Below the pieces are notes generated by a model that saw only the letters and a program-made list of their open reading frames with translations, was not told the origin of the DNA and searched no databases. A stretch of DNA of 64,000 nucleotides. Source: Coralloluteibacterium stylophorae (lineage in GTDB: Bacteria; Pseudomonadota; Gammaproteobacteria; Xanthomonadales; Xanthomonadaceae). Each line of letters begins with the position of its first letter. The stretch's first letter is position 1. The position numbers and the translations under genes were made by a program. The stretch is taken from contig NZ_JAGQFT020000001.1 in NCBI RefSeq assembly GCF_018122625.2, positions 124,001-188,000 of the forward strand, written 5' to 3'. Below are positions 10,987 through 23,057 of the stretch, in pieces.

Positions 10987-13173
10987 TCAGTTCAGGCCGC
11001 GGCGCTCCAGCAGCGGCTCGATCTCGGCGTCGCGGCCGCGGAAGTCGCGGAACAGCTGCATCGCGTCCTTGCTGCCGCCCTGGGAGAGCAGGGTCTTGCG
11101 GAAGTGGTCGCCGTTCTCGCGCTTCAGGCCGCCGTTCTCCTTGAACCACTCGACCGTGTCGGCATCCAGCGTCTCGGCCCAGATGTAGCCGTAGTAGCCG
11201 GCCGAGTAGCCGCCGCCCCAGGTGTGCGAGAAGTAGGGTGTGCGGTAGCGCGGGGGCACCGGCTCGTAGTCGACGCCGGCATCGGCCAGCGCCTCGGCCT
11301 CGAACGCCATCACGCCGTCGGCGTCCGGCAGCGCGTCGGCGCTCTTCTGGTGCCAGGCCTGGTCGAGCAGCGATGCGCCCAGGTATTCGGTGGTGGCGAA
11401 GCCCTGGTTGAACTTCTCCGAGGCCAGCACCTTGTCGAGCAGCTCCTGCGGCATCGCCTCGCCGGTCTGGTAGTGCTTGGCGTAGTTGGCCAGCACCTCG
11501 GGCCAGGTCGCCCACATCTCGTTGACCTGCGAGGGGAACTCGACGTAGTCGCGCGGCACCGAGGTGCCCGAGAAGCGCGGGTAGGTCACGTCCGAGAACA
11601 TGCCGTGCAGCGCATGGCCGAACTCGTGGAACATCGTGGTGACCTCGTCGAAGGTGAGCAGGGTCGGCTCGCCCTCCGACGGCTTCTTGATGTTGAGGTT
11701 GTTGGTGACGATGGGCTTGGTGCCCATCAGGTCGGACTGGCTGACGAAGGAGTTCATCCAGGCGCCGCCGCGCTTGGAGTCGCGGGCGTAGAAGTCGGCG
11801 GTGAAGATCGCCAGCTGCTCGCCGTTGGCGTCGAACACGTCGAACACGCGCACGTCGGGGTTGTAGGTCGGCAGGTCGGTGCGTTCCTTGAAGGTCAGCC
11901 CGTAGAGCTTGTTCGCGGCGTAGAAGACGCCGTTCTGCAGCACGCTGTCGAGCTCGAAGTAGGGCTTGAGCGCGGCCTCGTCGATGTCGTAGCGCTCGGC
12001 GCGCAGCTTCTCGGTGTAGTACTGCCAGTCCCAGGGCGCGAGCTCGAAATCGCCGCCCTCGGCGTCGATCATCGCCTGCAGGTCGGCGGCTTCCTTGCGC
12101 GCGTTACGCACCGCCGGCGCGGCCAGCTCCGACAGGCGCGCGTTGACCGCCTCGATGCTACCGGCGGTGGAGTCGGCGAGCTGGTAGTCGGCGTGGTTGT
12201 CGAAGCCGAGCAGGGCCGCGCGCTGGGCGCGCAGCTTGGCGATCTGCGAGACGACGCCGGTGTTGTCGAACTCGTTGCCGCGGCTGTTGCGCGACACCGA
12301 GGCCTCGAAGACGCGCTTGCGCAGGTCGCGGTTGGCCAGCGAGTCGAGCACCGGCTGCTGGGTGGTGTTGAGCAGGGTGATGACGTACTTGCCGTCCATG
12401 CCGCGGGCCTTGGCGGTGTCGGCGGCGGCCTTGATCGTCGCCTCGGACAGGCCCTCAAGCTCGGCGCGGTCGTCGACGACGACGGCCGAGGCGTTCACCT
12501 CGTTCAGCACGTTCTGGGTGAACTGGGTCTGCAGGGTCGCCAGCTCGGCGTTGAGGTCCTTGAGCTTGGCCTTGTCGGCCTCGGAGAGCTGGGCGCCGGC
12601 GCGGACGAAGTCGGTGTGGTAGCGCTCGAGCAGGCGCGCGGACTCGGGATCCAGGCCGAGCGAATCGCGCTGGTCGTAGAGCGCCTTGACCCGGGCGTAG
12701 AGGGCGTCATCGAGCAGCACCGCGTCGCGGTGGGCGGCGAGCTTCGGCGCGATCTCGGTCTGCAGCGCCTTCAGGGTGTCGTTGATGTCGGTGCCGGTGA
12801 CGCTGAAGAACACCGTCGACACGCGGTCGAGCACCTGGCCCGCGCGCTCCATGGCGACGATGGTGTTCTCGAAGGTCGGCGCCTCGCCGTTGTCGGCGAT
12901 CGCGCGGATTTCCTGCAGGTGCTCGGCCATGCCGCGCTCGAACGCCGGCGCGTAGTCGGCGTCGCTGATCTTGTCGAACGGCGGGTACTGCAGCGGCAGC
13001 GTGCTCTCGGCGAAGAAGGGATTGGACGCGCTGGCGTCGGCGGAGGTGCCGTCCTGGCCGCTGGCTGCGGCGCCGGTGGCGGCCGCGGTCTCCTCGGACT
13101 GCGCTTCGCAGCCGGGCAGGGTCAGGGAGAGGGCCGAGGCGACCGCGAGGGCGAGTACGAGGCGTGAGGTCAT
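10987..13173 (-). CDS. dcp: M3 family dipeptidyl carboxypeptidase, predicted lipoprotein
   Basis: Zinc metallopeptidase of 728 residues of the Dcp/oligopeptidase A family. The N-terminus is a lipoprotein signal with lipobox LPGC, so the mature protein starts at Cys22 and should be anchored in the cell envelope. A low-complexity Ala/Ser/Thr/Gln linker follows to about residue 50. The zinc site is HEFGHALH (His516, Glu517, His520), with a downstream glutamate in EFPSQVNEMWATW as third ligand. The C-terminal block GGYSAGYYGYIWAE is conserved in the family. It likely trims dipeptides from peptides in the periplasm. A strong terminator follows. Neighbours give no further clue. Confidence 0.9.
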   Translation of the reverse strand: MTSRLVLALAVASALSLTLPGCEAQSEETAAATGAAASGQDGTSADASASNPFFAESTLPLQYPPFDKISDADYAPAFERGMAEHLQEIRAIADNGEAPTFENTIVAMERAGQVLDRVSTVFFSVTGTDINDTLKALQTEIAPKLAAHRDAVLLDDALYARVKALYDQRDSLGLDPESARLLERYHTDFVRAGAQLSEADKAKLKDLNAELATLQTQFTQNVLNEVNASAVVVDDRAELEGLSEATIKAAADTAKARGMDGKYVITLLNTTQQPVLDSLANRDLRKRVFEASVSRNSRGNEFDNTGVVSQIAKLRAQRAALLGFDNHADYQLADSTAGSIEAVNARLSELAAPAVRNARKEAADLQAMIDAEGGDFELAPWDWQYYTEKLRAERYDIDEAALKPYFELDSVLQNGVFYAANKLYGLTFKERTDLPTYNPDVRVFDVFDANGEQLAIFTADFYARDSKRGGAWMNSFVSQSDLMGTKPIVTNNLNIKKPSEGEPTLLTFDEVTTMFHEFGHALHGMFSDVTYPRFSGTSVPRDYVEFPSQVNEMWATWPEVLANYAKHYQTGEAMPQELLDKVLASEKFNQGFATTEYLGASLLDQAWHQKSADALPDADGVMAFEAEALADAGVDYEPVPPRYRTPYFSHTWGGGYSAGYYGYIWAETLDADTVEWFKENGGLKRENGDHFRKTLLSQGGSKDAMQLFRDFRGRDAEIEPLLERRGLN

Positions 13174-13226
13174 CGCGAGGAGGTTCCTGTGGAGGGGAAG
13201 TCAGCACACGAGCCTAACGCGTCGAC

Positions 13227-13265
13227 GCCGGCGCGACCCATGACGAAAGGCATGGTCGCGCCGGC
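13227..13265. other. long hairpin in the 3' region of the aldo/keto reductase gene
   Basis: The arms are 13227-13242 and 13251-13265 (GCCGGCGCGACC...CATG against CATGGTCGCGCCGGC). They give about 15 paired bases with one bulged C and an 8-nt loop. There is no T-tract on either side. It starts 7 bp past the reductase stop on the minus strand and could act as a transcript-end or stability structure. Confidence 0.55.
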
Positions 13266-13271
13266 CGGGCC

Positions 13272-14225
13272 TCATGCGGACGCGGCGTCGAGGCGCCCGA
13301 TCTCGTCGTCGGCGAGGCGCAGGTCCGGCGCCTGCAACGTGCCCTCCAGCTGCTCCAGGCTGGTGGCGCTGACGATCGGCGCGGTGATGCCGGGGCGGCC
13401 GATCAGCCAGGCCAGGGCGACCTGGGCCGAGGTCGCCCCATGTGCGGCGGCCACCGTGTCCAGGGCCGCGAGGATCCGCGTCCCGCGCGCATCGAGATAG
13501 GCCTCGACCATGCCCGCGCGGGCGCGGCCGGCGAGATCGGCCCGCGAGCGGTACTTGCCGGTGAGGAAGCCCGCGGCCAGGGCGAAGTAGGGGATCACGC
13601 CGATGCCGTGCTCGCGCGCCACCGCGGCGAGTCCCGCCTCGTAGCCGGCACGGTCGGCGAGGTTGTAGTGCGGCTGCAGGGATTCGTAGCGCGGCAGGCC
13701 CAGCCGCGCGCTGGTCTCCAGCGCCTCGCGCAGGCGCGCCGCATCGTAGTTGGAGGCGCCGATGGCGCGCACCTTGCCCTCGCGGATCAGGTCGGCGAAG
13801 GCGCCGAGGGTGTCCTCGAGCGGAGTCCCGCGGTCGTCCTCGTGGGCCTGGTAGAGGTCGATGCGGTCGGTGCGCAGGCGCCTGAGCGAGGCGTCGACCG
13901 CCTCGCGCACGTAGCGCGGCGACAGGCCGCGGCGGTCGTCGCCCATCGGCTTGCCGAGCTTGGTCGCCAGCACCACACGCTCGCGGCGGCCTTCGCCCTG
14001 GGCGAACCACGCGCCGAGCACGCGTTCGGATTCGCCGCCCTCGTGACCGTCGACCCAGCGCGAGTAGACGTCGGCGGTATCGACGAGGTTGAAGCCCGCG
14101 TCGGTGAAGGCGTCGAGCAGGCGGAACGACGTGCGCGCGTCGGCGGTCCAGCCGAAGACGTTGCCGCCGAAGGCGAGCGGAGCGACGTGGAGGCCGGAGC
14201 GGCCGAGTCCGCGGAGCTGGGGCAT
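13272..14225 (-). CDS. aldo/keto reductase
   Basis: NADPH-type aldo/keto reductase of 317 residues with the expected TIM-barrel tetrad: Asp and Tyr in NLVDTADVYSRW, Lys in VLATKLGKPMGD, and His in DLYQAHEDD. The C-terminal cofactor region PIVSATSLEQLEG fits the family of general stress/YajO-like reductases. The ATG at 14225 has AAGGGAGA upstream; the open frame continues far upstream but only as a shadow of the neighbouring gene. It is last in a minus-strand run with an aldehyde dehydrogenase (29 bp gap) and a TPP enzyme. Substrate unknown, probably an aldehyde made or handled by that pathway. Confidence 0.88.
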   Translation of the reverse strand: MPQLRGLGRSGLHVAPLAFGGNVFGWTADARTSFRLLDAFTDAGFNLVDTADVYSRWVDGHEGGESERVLGAWFAQGEGRRERVVLATKLGKPMGDDRRGLSPRYVREAVDASLRRLRTDRIDLYQAHEDDRGTPLEDTLGAFADLIREGKVRAIGASNYDAARLREALETSARLGLPRYESLQPHYNLADRAGYEAGLAAVAREHGIGVIPYFALAAGFLTGKYRSRADLAGRARAGMVEAYLDARGTRILAALDTVAAAHGATSAQVALAWLIGRPGITAPIVSATSLEQLEGTLQAPDLRLADDEIGRLDAASA

Positions 14226-14254
14226 GGCGATCTCCCTTGGAAAAACAGGCGGAT

Positions 14255-15682
<1,428 letters not shown>

Positions 15683-15720
15683 GGAGGCTCTCCTTGGGGC
15701 ACCGCGGCAGCGGCCGTGGG

Positions 15721-17364
15721 TCAGTCGACCGCCGCGGCGCGGCGGGCGAGGTCGTGGTTGAGGATGCGGCCGTTGTCGGCGTAGTCGACGGGCAGGTCGA
15801 TCAGGTCGACGCCCGGGCGCGCCAGGCACTCGGCCAGCAGCGGCGCGAATGCCGCGGCGCTGTCGGGGCGGTGCCCGCGCGCGCCGTAGCTCTCGGCGTA
15901 GCGCACGAAATCGGGGTTGCCGAGCGCCATGGCGTGGTCGGCGAAGCCCATCTCCTGCTGCTTCCAGCGGATCATCCCGTAGGCGTCGTCGCGCAGGACC
16001 ACGACGGTCAGGTCGATCCCGAGCCGCACGCAGGTCTCCAGCTCCTGCGAATTCATCATGAAGCCGCCGTCGCCGCAGATCGCCAGCACGCGCCGCCGCG
16101 GATGCACCAGCGCCGCCGCCATCGCCGATGGCAGGCCGGCGCCCATGGTGGCCAGGGCGTTGTCGAGCAGCAGGGTGTTCGGCCCGGCGGCGCGGTAGTT
16201 GCGCGCGAACCAGATCTTGTAGATGCCGTTGTCGAGGCAGGCGATGTCCGCGGCGCCGAGGGTCGCGCGGATGTCGGCGACCACGCGCTGCGGATACATC
16301 GGAAAGCGCGCGTCGTCGGCCCCCTCCCCGAGCTGGGCATCCATCGCCCGGCGCACGCGGTCGAAGAAGGCGAAGTCCCAGTGCGCGGGCCGCTCGAAGC
16401 CCTCCTGCAGCCGCCACAGGGTGTTGGCGATGTCGCCCACGACCTCGATCTGCGGGAAGTAGACGCTGTCGACCTCGGCGCCGACGTAATTGACGTGCAG
16501 CACGGTGCGCCGGCCCTCGCGCATGAAGAACGGCGGCTTCTCCACCACGTCGTGGCCGACCATCACGATCAGGTCCGCCGCGGCGATCGCGCGGTGCACG
16601 AAGTCGCCGTCCGACAGCGCGGCGCAGCCCAGCCAGGCCGGGTGGTGCTCGTCGACCACACCCTTGCCCATCTGCGTGGTGACGAAGGGAATGCCGAGCG
16701 TGTCGACGAACTGCCGCAGCATGCGCGCGCTGGTCTTGCGGTTGGCGCCGGCGCCGATCACCAGCAGCGGATGCCGCGCCTGCGCGAGCGCATCGCGTGC
16801 GCAGGCGATGGCCTTGCGGTCGGCGACCGGGCGCCGCGAGCGGCTGGCGGCCAGGAGCGGCGCCTCGCAGTCGTCGCGGGCGATGTCCTCGGGCAGCTCG
16901 AGATGGGCGGCGCCGGGCCGTTCCTCGGCCGCGCGGCGAAAGGCCTCGCGGACCTTGGCCGGCACCGTCGCCGCGGAGACGATCTGCCGCGTGTACTTGG
17001 TCAGCGGCCGCATCATGTCGACCACGTCGACGATCTGGAACGCGCCCTGCTTGCTGCTGCGGATCGGCTTCTGCCCGGTCAGCATCACCATCGGCATCGC
17101 CCCGAGCTGGGCGTAGGCGGCGGCGGTGACCAGGTTGGTGGCGCCGGGACCCAGGGTCGACAGGCACACGCCGGGACGGCCGGTGAGGCGGCCGACGGTC
17201 GCGGCCATGAAGCCGGCCGCCTGTTCGTGGCGGGTCGGCAGGATGCGGATGGACGAGGTGCGCAGGGATTCGACGAGGTCGAGATTTTCCTCGCCCGGCA
17301 CGCCGAAGATGTACTCGACGCCTTCGGCCTCCAGGGCGCGGACGAACAGGTCCGATGCTTTCAC
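15721..17364 (-). CDS. acetolactate synthase large-subunit-like TPP enzyme
   Basis: Thiamine-diphosphate enzyme of 547 residues of the acetolactate synthase family. The activating glutamate is in PTRHEQAAGF (Glu47). The metal/TPP motif starts GDGGFMMNSQELETCVRL and ends at RDDAYGM, with Asp where anabolic IlvB enzymes usually have Asn. No small regulatory subunit (ilvH/ilvN) is beside it; it sits with an aldehyde dehydrogenase and an aldo/keto reductase. That points away from branched-chain amino acid synthesis and toward a catabolic or specialised role, although databases usually name it acetolactate synthase. It lies 110 bp after xseA on the same strand. Confidence 0.82.
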   Translation of the reverse strand: MKASDLFVRALEAEGVEYIFGVPGEENLDLVESLRTSSIRILPTRHEQAAGFMAATVGRLTGRPGVCLSTLGPGATNLVTAAAYAQLGAMPMVMLTGQKPIRSSKQGAFQIVDVVDMMRPLTKYTRQIVSAATVPAKVREAFRRAAEERPGAAHLELPEDIARDDCEAPLLAASRSRRPVADRKAIACARDALAQARHPLLVIGAGANRKTSARMLRQFVDTLGIPFVTTQMGKGVVDEHHPAWLGCAALSDGDFVHRAIAAADLIVMVGHDVVEKPPFFMREGRRTVLHVNYVGAEVDSVYFPQIEVVGDIANTLWRLQEGFERPAHWDFAFFDRVRRAMDAQLGEGADDARFPMYPQRVVADIRATLGAADIACLDNGIYKIWFARNYRAAGPNTLLLDNALATMGAGLPSAMAAALVHPRRRVLAICGDGGFMMNSQELETCVRLGIDLTVVVLRDDAYGMIRWKQQEMGFADHAMALGNPDFVRYAESYGARGHRPDSAAAFAPLLAECLARPGVDLIDLPVDYADNGRILNHDLARRAAAVD

Positions 17365-17474
17365 GCGCGCGTTCCGGTGCGGGTTCCTCGCCCACTATCG
17401 CCGTTGCTGGGCGAAGAGGTCGTCACCGTCGCCGGCCCGCCGACGCAACGCAGCGTCCTTGCGGGCTCCCGCGG

Positions 17475-18770
<1,296 letters not shown>

Positions 18771-18859
18771 GAACGGCGGGGCAGTGTAGCGCGGTGTCCG
18801 GGCGCCGGCCGGCTGAACCACCGCATCGCGCGATCCGCCGGGCGCGGCGGGCGGTGCGC

Positions 18860-18865
18860 TAAAAT
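18860..18865 (+). promoter_or_regulatory. candidate -10 element for ispG
   Basis: TAAAAT stands 32 nt before the ispG start in an otherwise very G+C-rich divergent intergenic region. No convincing -35 hexamer stands 16-18 nt upstream. Confidence 0.4.
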
Positions 18866-18897
18866 CGCCCGGTTTCCCAGAGCGCGACACGCCCGCG

Positions 18898-20145
18898 ATG
18901 ACCTCGACCGCAGCACCCCAGCCGCGCCGCGCCGCCCGCGCCGTGCGCATCGGCCACGTCACCGTCGGCGGCGACGCCCCGGTGGTGGTGCAGTCGATGA
19001 CCAACACCGACACCGCCGATGTCGCCGGCACCGTCAGGCAGGTCGCCGAGCTCGCCCGCGCCGGGTCCGAACTGGTGCGCATCACGGTCAACACGCCGGA
19101 GGCCGCGGCCGCGGTGCCGCGGATCCGCGAGAAGCTCGACCTGATGGGCACCGACGTGCCGCTGATCGGCGATTTCCACTACAACGGCCACCAGCTCCTG
19201 GCGAAGGAACCGGCCGCGGCACGGGCGCTGGCGAAGTACCGCATCAACCCCGGCAACGTCGGCTTCGGCAAGAAGAAGGACACCCAGTTCGCCGAGCTGA
19301 TCGGCTTCGCCATCGAGCACGGCAAGCCGGTGCGCATCGGCGTCAACTGGGGTTCGCTGGACCAGTCGCTGGCCGCGGCGCTGATGGACGAGAACGCGAA
19401 GCGCGCCGAGCCCTGGGACGCCGGCCGCGTGCTGCGCGAGGCGCTGATCCGCTCGGCGCTGGATTCGGCCGACCGCGCGGTGGAACTCGGCCTCGGCGCG
19501 GACCGCATCGTGCTCTCGGCCAAGGTCAGCGGCGTGCAGGAGCTGATCGCGGTGTACCGCGACATGGCCGCGCGCGGCGACTACGCCCTGCACCTGGGCC
19601 TGACCGAGGCCGGCATGGGCTCCAAGGGCATCGTCGCCTCCAGCGCGGCGCTCGCCGTGCTGTTGCAGGAAGGCATCGGCGACACCATCCGCATCTCGCT
19701 GACGCCCGAGCCGGGGCAGTCGCGGACCGCGGAGGTGGTCGTCGCGCAGGAACTGCTGCAGACCATGGGCCTGCGTGCGTTCACCCCGATGGTGACGGCC
19801 TGCCCGGGCTGCGGGCGCACCACCAGCACCTTCTTCCAGGAGCTCGCGCAGACCGTGCAGGGCCACGTGCGCGAGAAGATGCCGACCTGGCGCATCACCC
19901 ATCCCGGCGCCGAGAACCTCACGCTCGCGGTGATGGGCTGCGTGGTCAACGGCCCGGGCGAGTCGCGCCACGCCAACATCGGCATTTCGCTGCCGGGTAC
20001 CGGCGAGGCCCCCTCGGCGCCGGTCTTCATCGACGGCCAGAAGGCGGTGACGCTCAAGGGCGCCAACATCGCCCAGGAGTTCGTGGCGCTGATCGACGAT
20101 TACGTGCACACGCGCTACGCCCCGGCGGTGTCGACGCCGGTGTGA
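18898..20145 (+). CDS. ispG: 4-hydroxy-3-methylbut-2-enyl-diphosphate synthase
   Basis: Iron-sulfur enzyme of the MEP isoprenoid pathway that reduces 2-C-methyl-D-erythritol 2,4-cyclodiphosphate to HMBPP. It has 415 residues. The TIM-barrel half has [30 protein letters not shown] and [10 protein letters not shown]. The [4Fe-4S] ligands are Cys302 and Cys305 (ACPGCGRT) and Cys348 ([10 protein letters not shown]), with the glutamate of NGPGE as the expected fourth ligand. The basic start [14 protein letters not shown] is not a signal peptide. It diverges from xseA and ends 117 bp before the kinase gene. Confidence 0.95.
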   Translation: MTSTAAPQPRRAARAVRIGHVTVGGDAPVVVQSMTNTDTADVAGTVRQVAELARAGSELVRITVNTPEAAAAVPRIREKLDLMGTDVPLIGDFHYNGHQLLAKEPAAARALAKYRINPGNVGFGKKKDTQFAELIGFAIEHGKPVRIGVNWGSLDQSLAAALMDENAKRAEPWDAGRVLREALIRSALDSADRAVELGLGADRIVLSAKVSGVQELIAVYRDMAARGDYALHLGLTEAGMGSKGIVASSAALAVLLQEGIGDTIRISLTPEPGQSRTAEVVVAQELLQTMGLRAFTPMVTACPGCGRTTSTFFQELAQTVQGHVREKMPTWRITHPGAENLTLAVMGCVVNGPGESRHANIGISLPGTGEAPSAPVFIDGQKAVTLKGANIAQEFVALIDDYVHTRYAPAVSTPV

Positions 20146-20221
20146 GCGATCCGCCGCGCGGGGGCGCGGCACGCGTAGAACGGGCGCCGCGAAGGCGGCG
20201 CGGCCCGGGGAGGGGCGGACG

Positions 20222-20266
20222 ATGGGGATCGACTGGAGCGGCCGGCGCGCCGCGACTGTGGCATGA
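20222..20266 (+). CDS. possible 14-residue leader peptide coupled to the kinase
   Basis: A tiny ORF (MGIDWSGRRAATVA) has a strong GGGGAGGGG Shine-Dalgarno seven nt before its ATG, and its TGA overlaps the kinase ATG by four bases (ATGA). The kinase start itself has no Shine-Dalgarno. The arrangement suggests translational coupling, with ribosomes loading at the small ORF and re-initiating at the kinase. There is no homology evidence, and such an ORF can arise by chance. Confidence 0.35.
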   Translation: MGIDWSGRRAATVA

Positions 20267-23016
20267 GCGGGCGGCCCGGTGTCCGCGCGCTGTTCGACGC
20301 CGTCTGCGACACGCCGCCGGAGACGTGGCGGCGGCGCCTGTCGGAGCTGTGCTCCGATGCCGACACCATCGAGGACGTGATCTCGCTGCTCGATGCGCAG
20401 ACGGCGGCGCTGGGACGGGCGGCGACGCCGATCGGGACGCTGATCGGCGCGCTCGACCACGGCGAACTCGAGGTGGGCGCGCGGGTCGGCGTGTGGCGCC
20501 TGACCACGGAACTGGGGCGCGGCGGCATGGGCTCGGTGTTCCTCGCCGAGCGCGACGACCGCCTGTACCGGCACCGGGTCGCGATCAAGCTGCTGCGCGG
20601 CCTGCGCGGCGCCGCCGCTGCCGAACGCCTGGCCGTGGAGCGCCAGATCCTCGCCGACCTGCAGCACCCCAACATCGCACGCCTGTACGACGGCGGCACC
20701 ACGCCCGCGGGCAATCCCTACCTGGTGATGGAGTACGTGGAGGGCGAGCACGTCGATGTGTGGTGCGCGCGCCGCGCGCCGTCGCTGGGCGAGCGGCTGG
20801 GGCTGTTCCTGCGCATCGCCCGTGCGGTGCAGGCCGCGCACCAGCGCCTCATCGTCCATTGCGACATCAAGCCGAGCAACGTCCTGGTGCGCACCGACGG
20901 CGAGCCGGTGCTGCTGGATTTCGGCATCGCGCGGCTGACCGGCGCGCGCGACGGGCAGGCCGCGTACGGCACGCCCGGCTACGCCAGCCCCGAGCAGCTC
21001 GCCGGCGAGCGGCCGGGCGTCACCAGCGACGTCCATGGGCTCGGCGTGCTCCTCATCGAGCTGCTGAGCGGGACCCGCGCCCGGGTGCGCGGGGACGCGG
21101 CCACGCCGCCGTCCCCGAGCGCGCTGGCGACCGATCCGGCATGGTCGCGGGCGCTGCGCGGCGACCTCGACGCCATCTGCGCGCGGGCGACCGCGGCGTC
21201 TGCCGACGATCGCTATGGGAGCGTGGAGGAGTTCGCGGCCGACATCGCGCGCGTGCTGGCGCGGCGACCGGTGGCCGCGCGCAACGGCGGTGCCGCCTAT
21301 CGGATGCGGCGTTTCCTGGACCGCAACCGCTTCGCCGTGGCCGCCGCCGTGACCGTCGGCGTGGCGGTGGTGGGCGGCCTCGTCGTTTCGCTGCTGGCGC
21401 TGGCCGAGGCGCGCGAGCAGAAGGCCCTGGTGGAGGCGCGCCGCCAGGAACTCGAGCGCGTCACCGCGTTCCAGGCGTCGATGCTGGAGGACCTGGACAT
21501 CGAGGCGATGGGCGCCGAGCTGGTCGAGGGCGTGCGCGACGGCCTGCGGACGCTGCACGAGGCGGATCCGACCGCCGATCCTGTCGACCGCCTGCAGGGC
21601 AGCGACATCGCCCGCGAACTGATGCGTCGCCAGTTGCTGGCGCGCGCGCACGCCGCGATCCGATCCGATTTCGCGGATGTCCCGGAGGTGGGCGCCGACC
21701 TGACCGAGTCGCTGGCCCGGATCGAGCACACCTTCGGCCTCTACGAAGACGCGGCGCGCGACTTCGCCGCCCTGGCGGAGCAGCGCCGCGCGGCCGGGGC
21801 GGACGCCGCCGCCGTGCTGCGCGCGGAGACCGGACGCGCCGAGGCGATGTGGGGCGTGGGTAGCCGCAACCGGGAAGCGCGCGAATCGCTGCTCGCGGCG
21901 CTTGCGGCGACGGAGCTTGCGCCGGCCGATCCCGTGCGCATCCACGCCGAGACGCTCGCCGCTGAACTGCAGCTCGATTCGGGTTCGATGCCGGAGGCGC
22001 TCGCGGCGCTGGAGGAGCTTGCCGCGCGCGCCCGGCATGCCGCGCTGGACGAGGCGTCGCTGCTGGAGGTCGAGGCCGCGCGGGCGCGAGCACTGTCGAA
22101 GACGGGAGATGTCGCTGCTGCGGCGCCGCTGCTCGAGGCGGTGGCGACGCGTCGCGTCGCGATACTCGGCGCCGGGCACGCGGCGACCCTCGCCAGTCGC
22201 GTCGAGCTGGCGTTCCTGCGTCTGAGGATGAGCGACTTCGAGGGCGGGCGCGCGCTGCTGGGCGAGATCCTCGACGTCGAGCGTCGGCGCCTGGGGCTCG
22301 ATCACCCGCGGACGCTGCAGATCCGGACCGCGCTGGCGGCTGCGCTGGTCGAGCTCGACCGCGACGACGAGGCGCTCGCCGAGCTGGAGGCGCTGATCGC
22401 GGCCTCCACGCGCGTACTGGGCGCGGAGGCGCCGCTCACGCTGCGCAACAGGCTGAACATGGCATCGCTGCTGGCGCGCACCGGACAGGTCGAGCGGGCG
22501 CTCGTCCTGGAGCGGGAAGTCCTCGACGCGCGCACGCGCCTGCTCGGACCGGAGGATCCGGCCACGCTGTCGATCGCGATCAACCACGGCGCCACGCTCC
22601 GGCGGGGTGCCGACATCGCCGCCTCGCGCCGCCTCCTCGAGGACGTGCTGCCGGTCGCGCAGCGCGTCCTCGGCGAGCGCCACCCGCTCACCCGCCAGGC
22701 GCTGACCGTGCTCGGGCAGGACGCGATGGACGTCGGCGACGTCGACGCTGCGGTCGCATACCTGCGCCGATCATTCGACTCACTGCTCGCGGCGGGAAGC
22801 GACGAGGTCTGGCTCGCCCGCGGCGCCTGGGCGCTGGTCCGGGCGTTGCGCCGCCAGGGCGAGAATGGAGAAGCCGATGCCCTCTACGCCAAGCACGTCG
22901 CCGCTCTGCTGGCGCGTCGCGACGACGACCTGCAGCAGGCAGGCCGCGCGCTGCGCGACGAGATCCTCGCGCAGCAGGCGGTCGACGCGCCGGCGTCCAC
23001 CGCTGGCCAGGGCTGA
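20263..23016 (+). CDS. transmembrane Ser/Thr protein kinase with TPR-like C-terminus
   Basis: Hanks-type kinase of 917 residues. The kinase domain spans ~76-345: glycine loop ELGRGGMGSVFLAER, the VAIK lysine near 108, catalytic loop IVHCDIKPSN (~197-206), and DFG at ~219 in LLDFGIARL. HCD replaces the usual HRD, making it a non-RD kinase; the catalytic Asp is kept. One membrane segment (~356-378) leads into a long helical, TPR-like domain to the C-terminus, so the kinase faces the cytoplasm and the repeats the periplasm. Related proteins in Xanthomonadaceae usually sit beside an ECF sigma gene, but here the pair is elsewhere (31398-31946). Ligand and target unknown. It may be translated through the small upstream ORF. 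Confidence 0.9.
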   Translation: MSGRPGVRALFDAVCDTPPETWRRRLSELCSDADTIEDVISLLDAQTAALGRAATPIGTLIGALDHGELEVGARVGVWRLTTELGRGGMGSVFLAERDDRLYRHRVAIKLLRGLRGAAAAERLAVERQILADLQHPNIARLYDGGTTPAGNPYLVMEYVEGEHVDVWCARRAPSLGERLGLFLRIARAVQAAHQRLIVHCDIKPSNVLVRTDGEPVLLDFGIARLTGARDGQAAYGTPGYASPEQLAGERPGVTSDVHGLGVLLIELLSGTRARVRGDAATPPSPSALATDPAWSRALRGDLDAICARATAASADDRYGSVEEFAADIARVLARRPVAARNGGAAYRMRRFLDRNRFAVAAAVTVGVAVVGGLVVSLLALAEAREQKALVEARRQELERVTAFQASMLEDLDIEAMGAELVEGVRDGLRTLHEADPTADPVDRLQGSDIARELMRRQLLARAHAAIRSDFADVPEVGADLTESLARIEHTFGLYEDAARDFAALAEQRRAAGADAAAVLRAETGRAEAMWGVGSRNREARESLLAALAATELAPADPVRIHAETLAAELQLDSGSMPEALAALEELAARARHAALDEASLLEVEAARARALSKTGDVAAAAPLLEAVATRRVAILGAGHAATLASRVELAFLRLRMSDFEGGRALLGEILDVERRRLGLDHPRTLQIRTALAAALVELDRDDEALAELEALIAASTRVLGAEAPLTLRNRLNMASLLARTGQVERALVLEREVLDARTRLLGPEDPATLSIAINHGATLRRGADIAASRRLLEDVLPVAQRVLGERHPLTRQALTVLGQDAMDVGDVDAAVAYLRRSFDSLLAAGSDEVWLARGAWALVRALRRQGENGEADALYAKHVAALLARRDDDLQQAGRALRDEILAQQAVDAPASTAGQG

Positions 23017-23057
23017 GTCCACCGGATCCGCCTGGATCGGCGCAGGAGGTCGATCCC

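Noticed and set aside
18859-22683. A minus-strand open frame of about 1270 codons opposite ispG and the kinase
   Set aside because: It is antiparallel to two clear genes and has a His/Arg/Gln-rich shadow composition.
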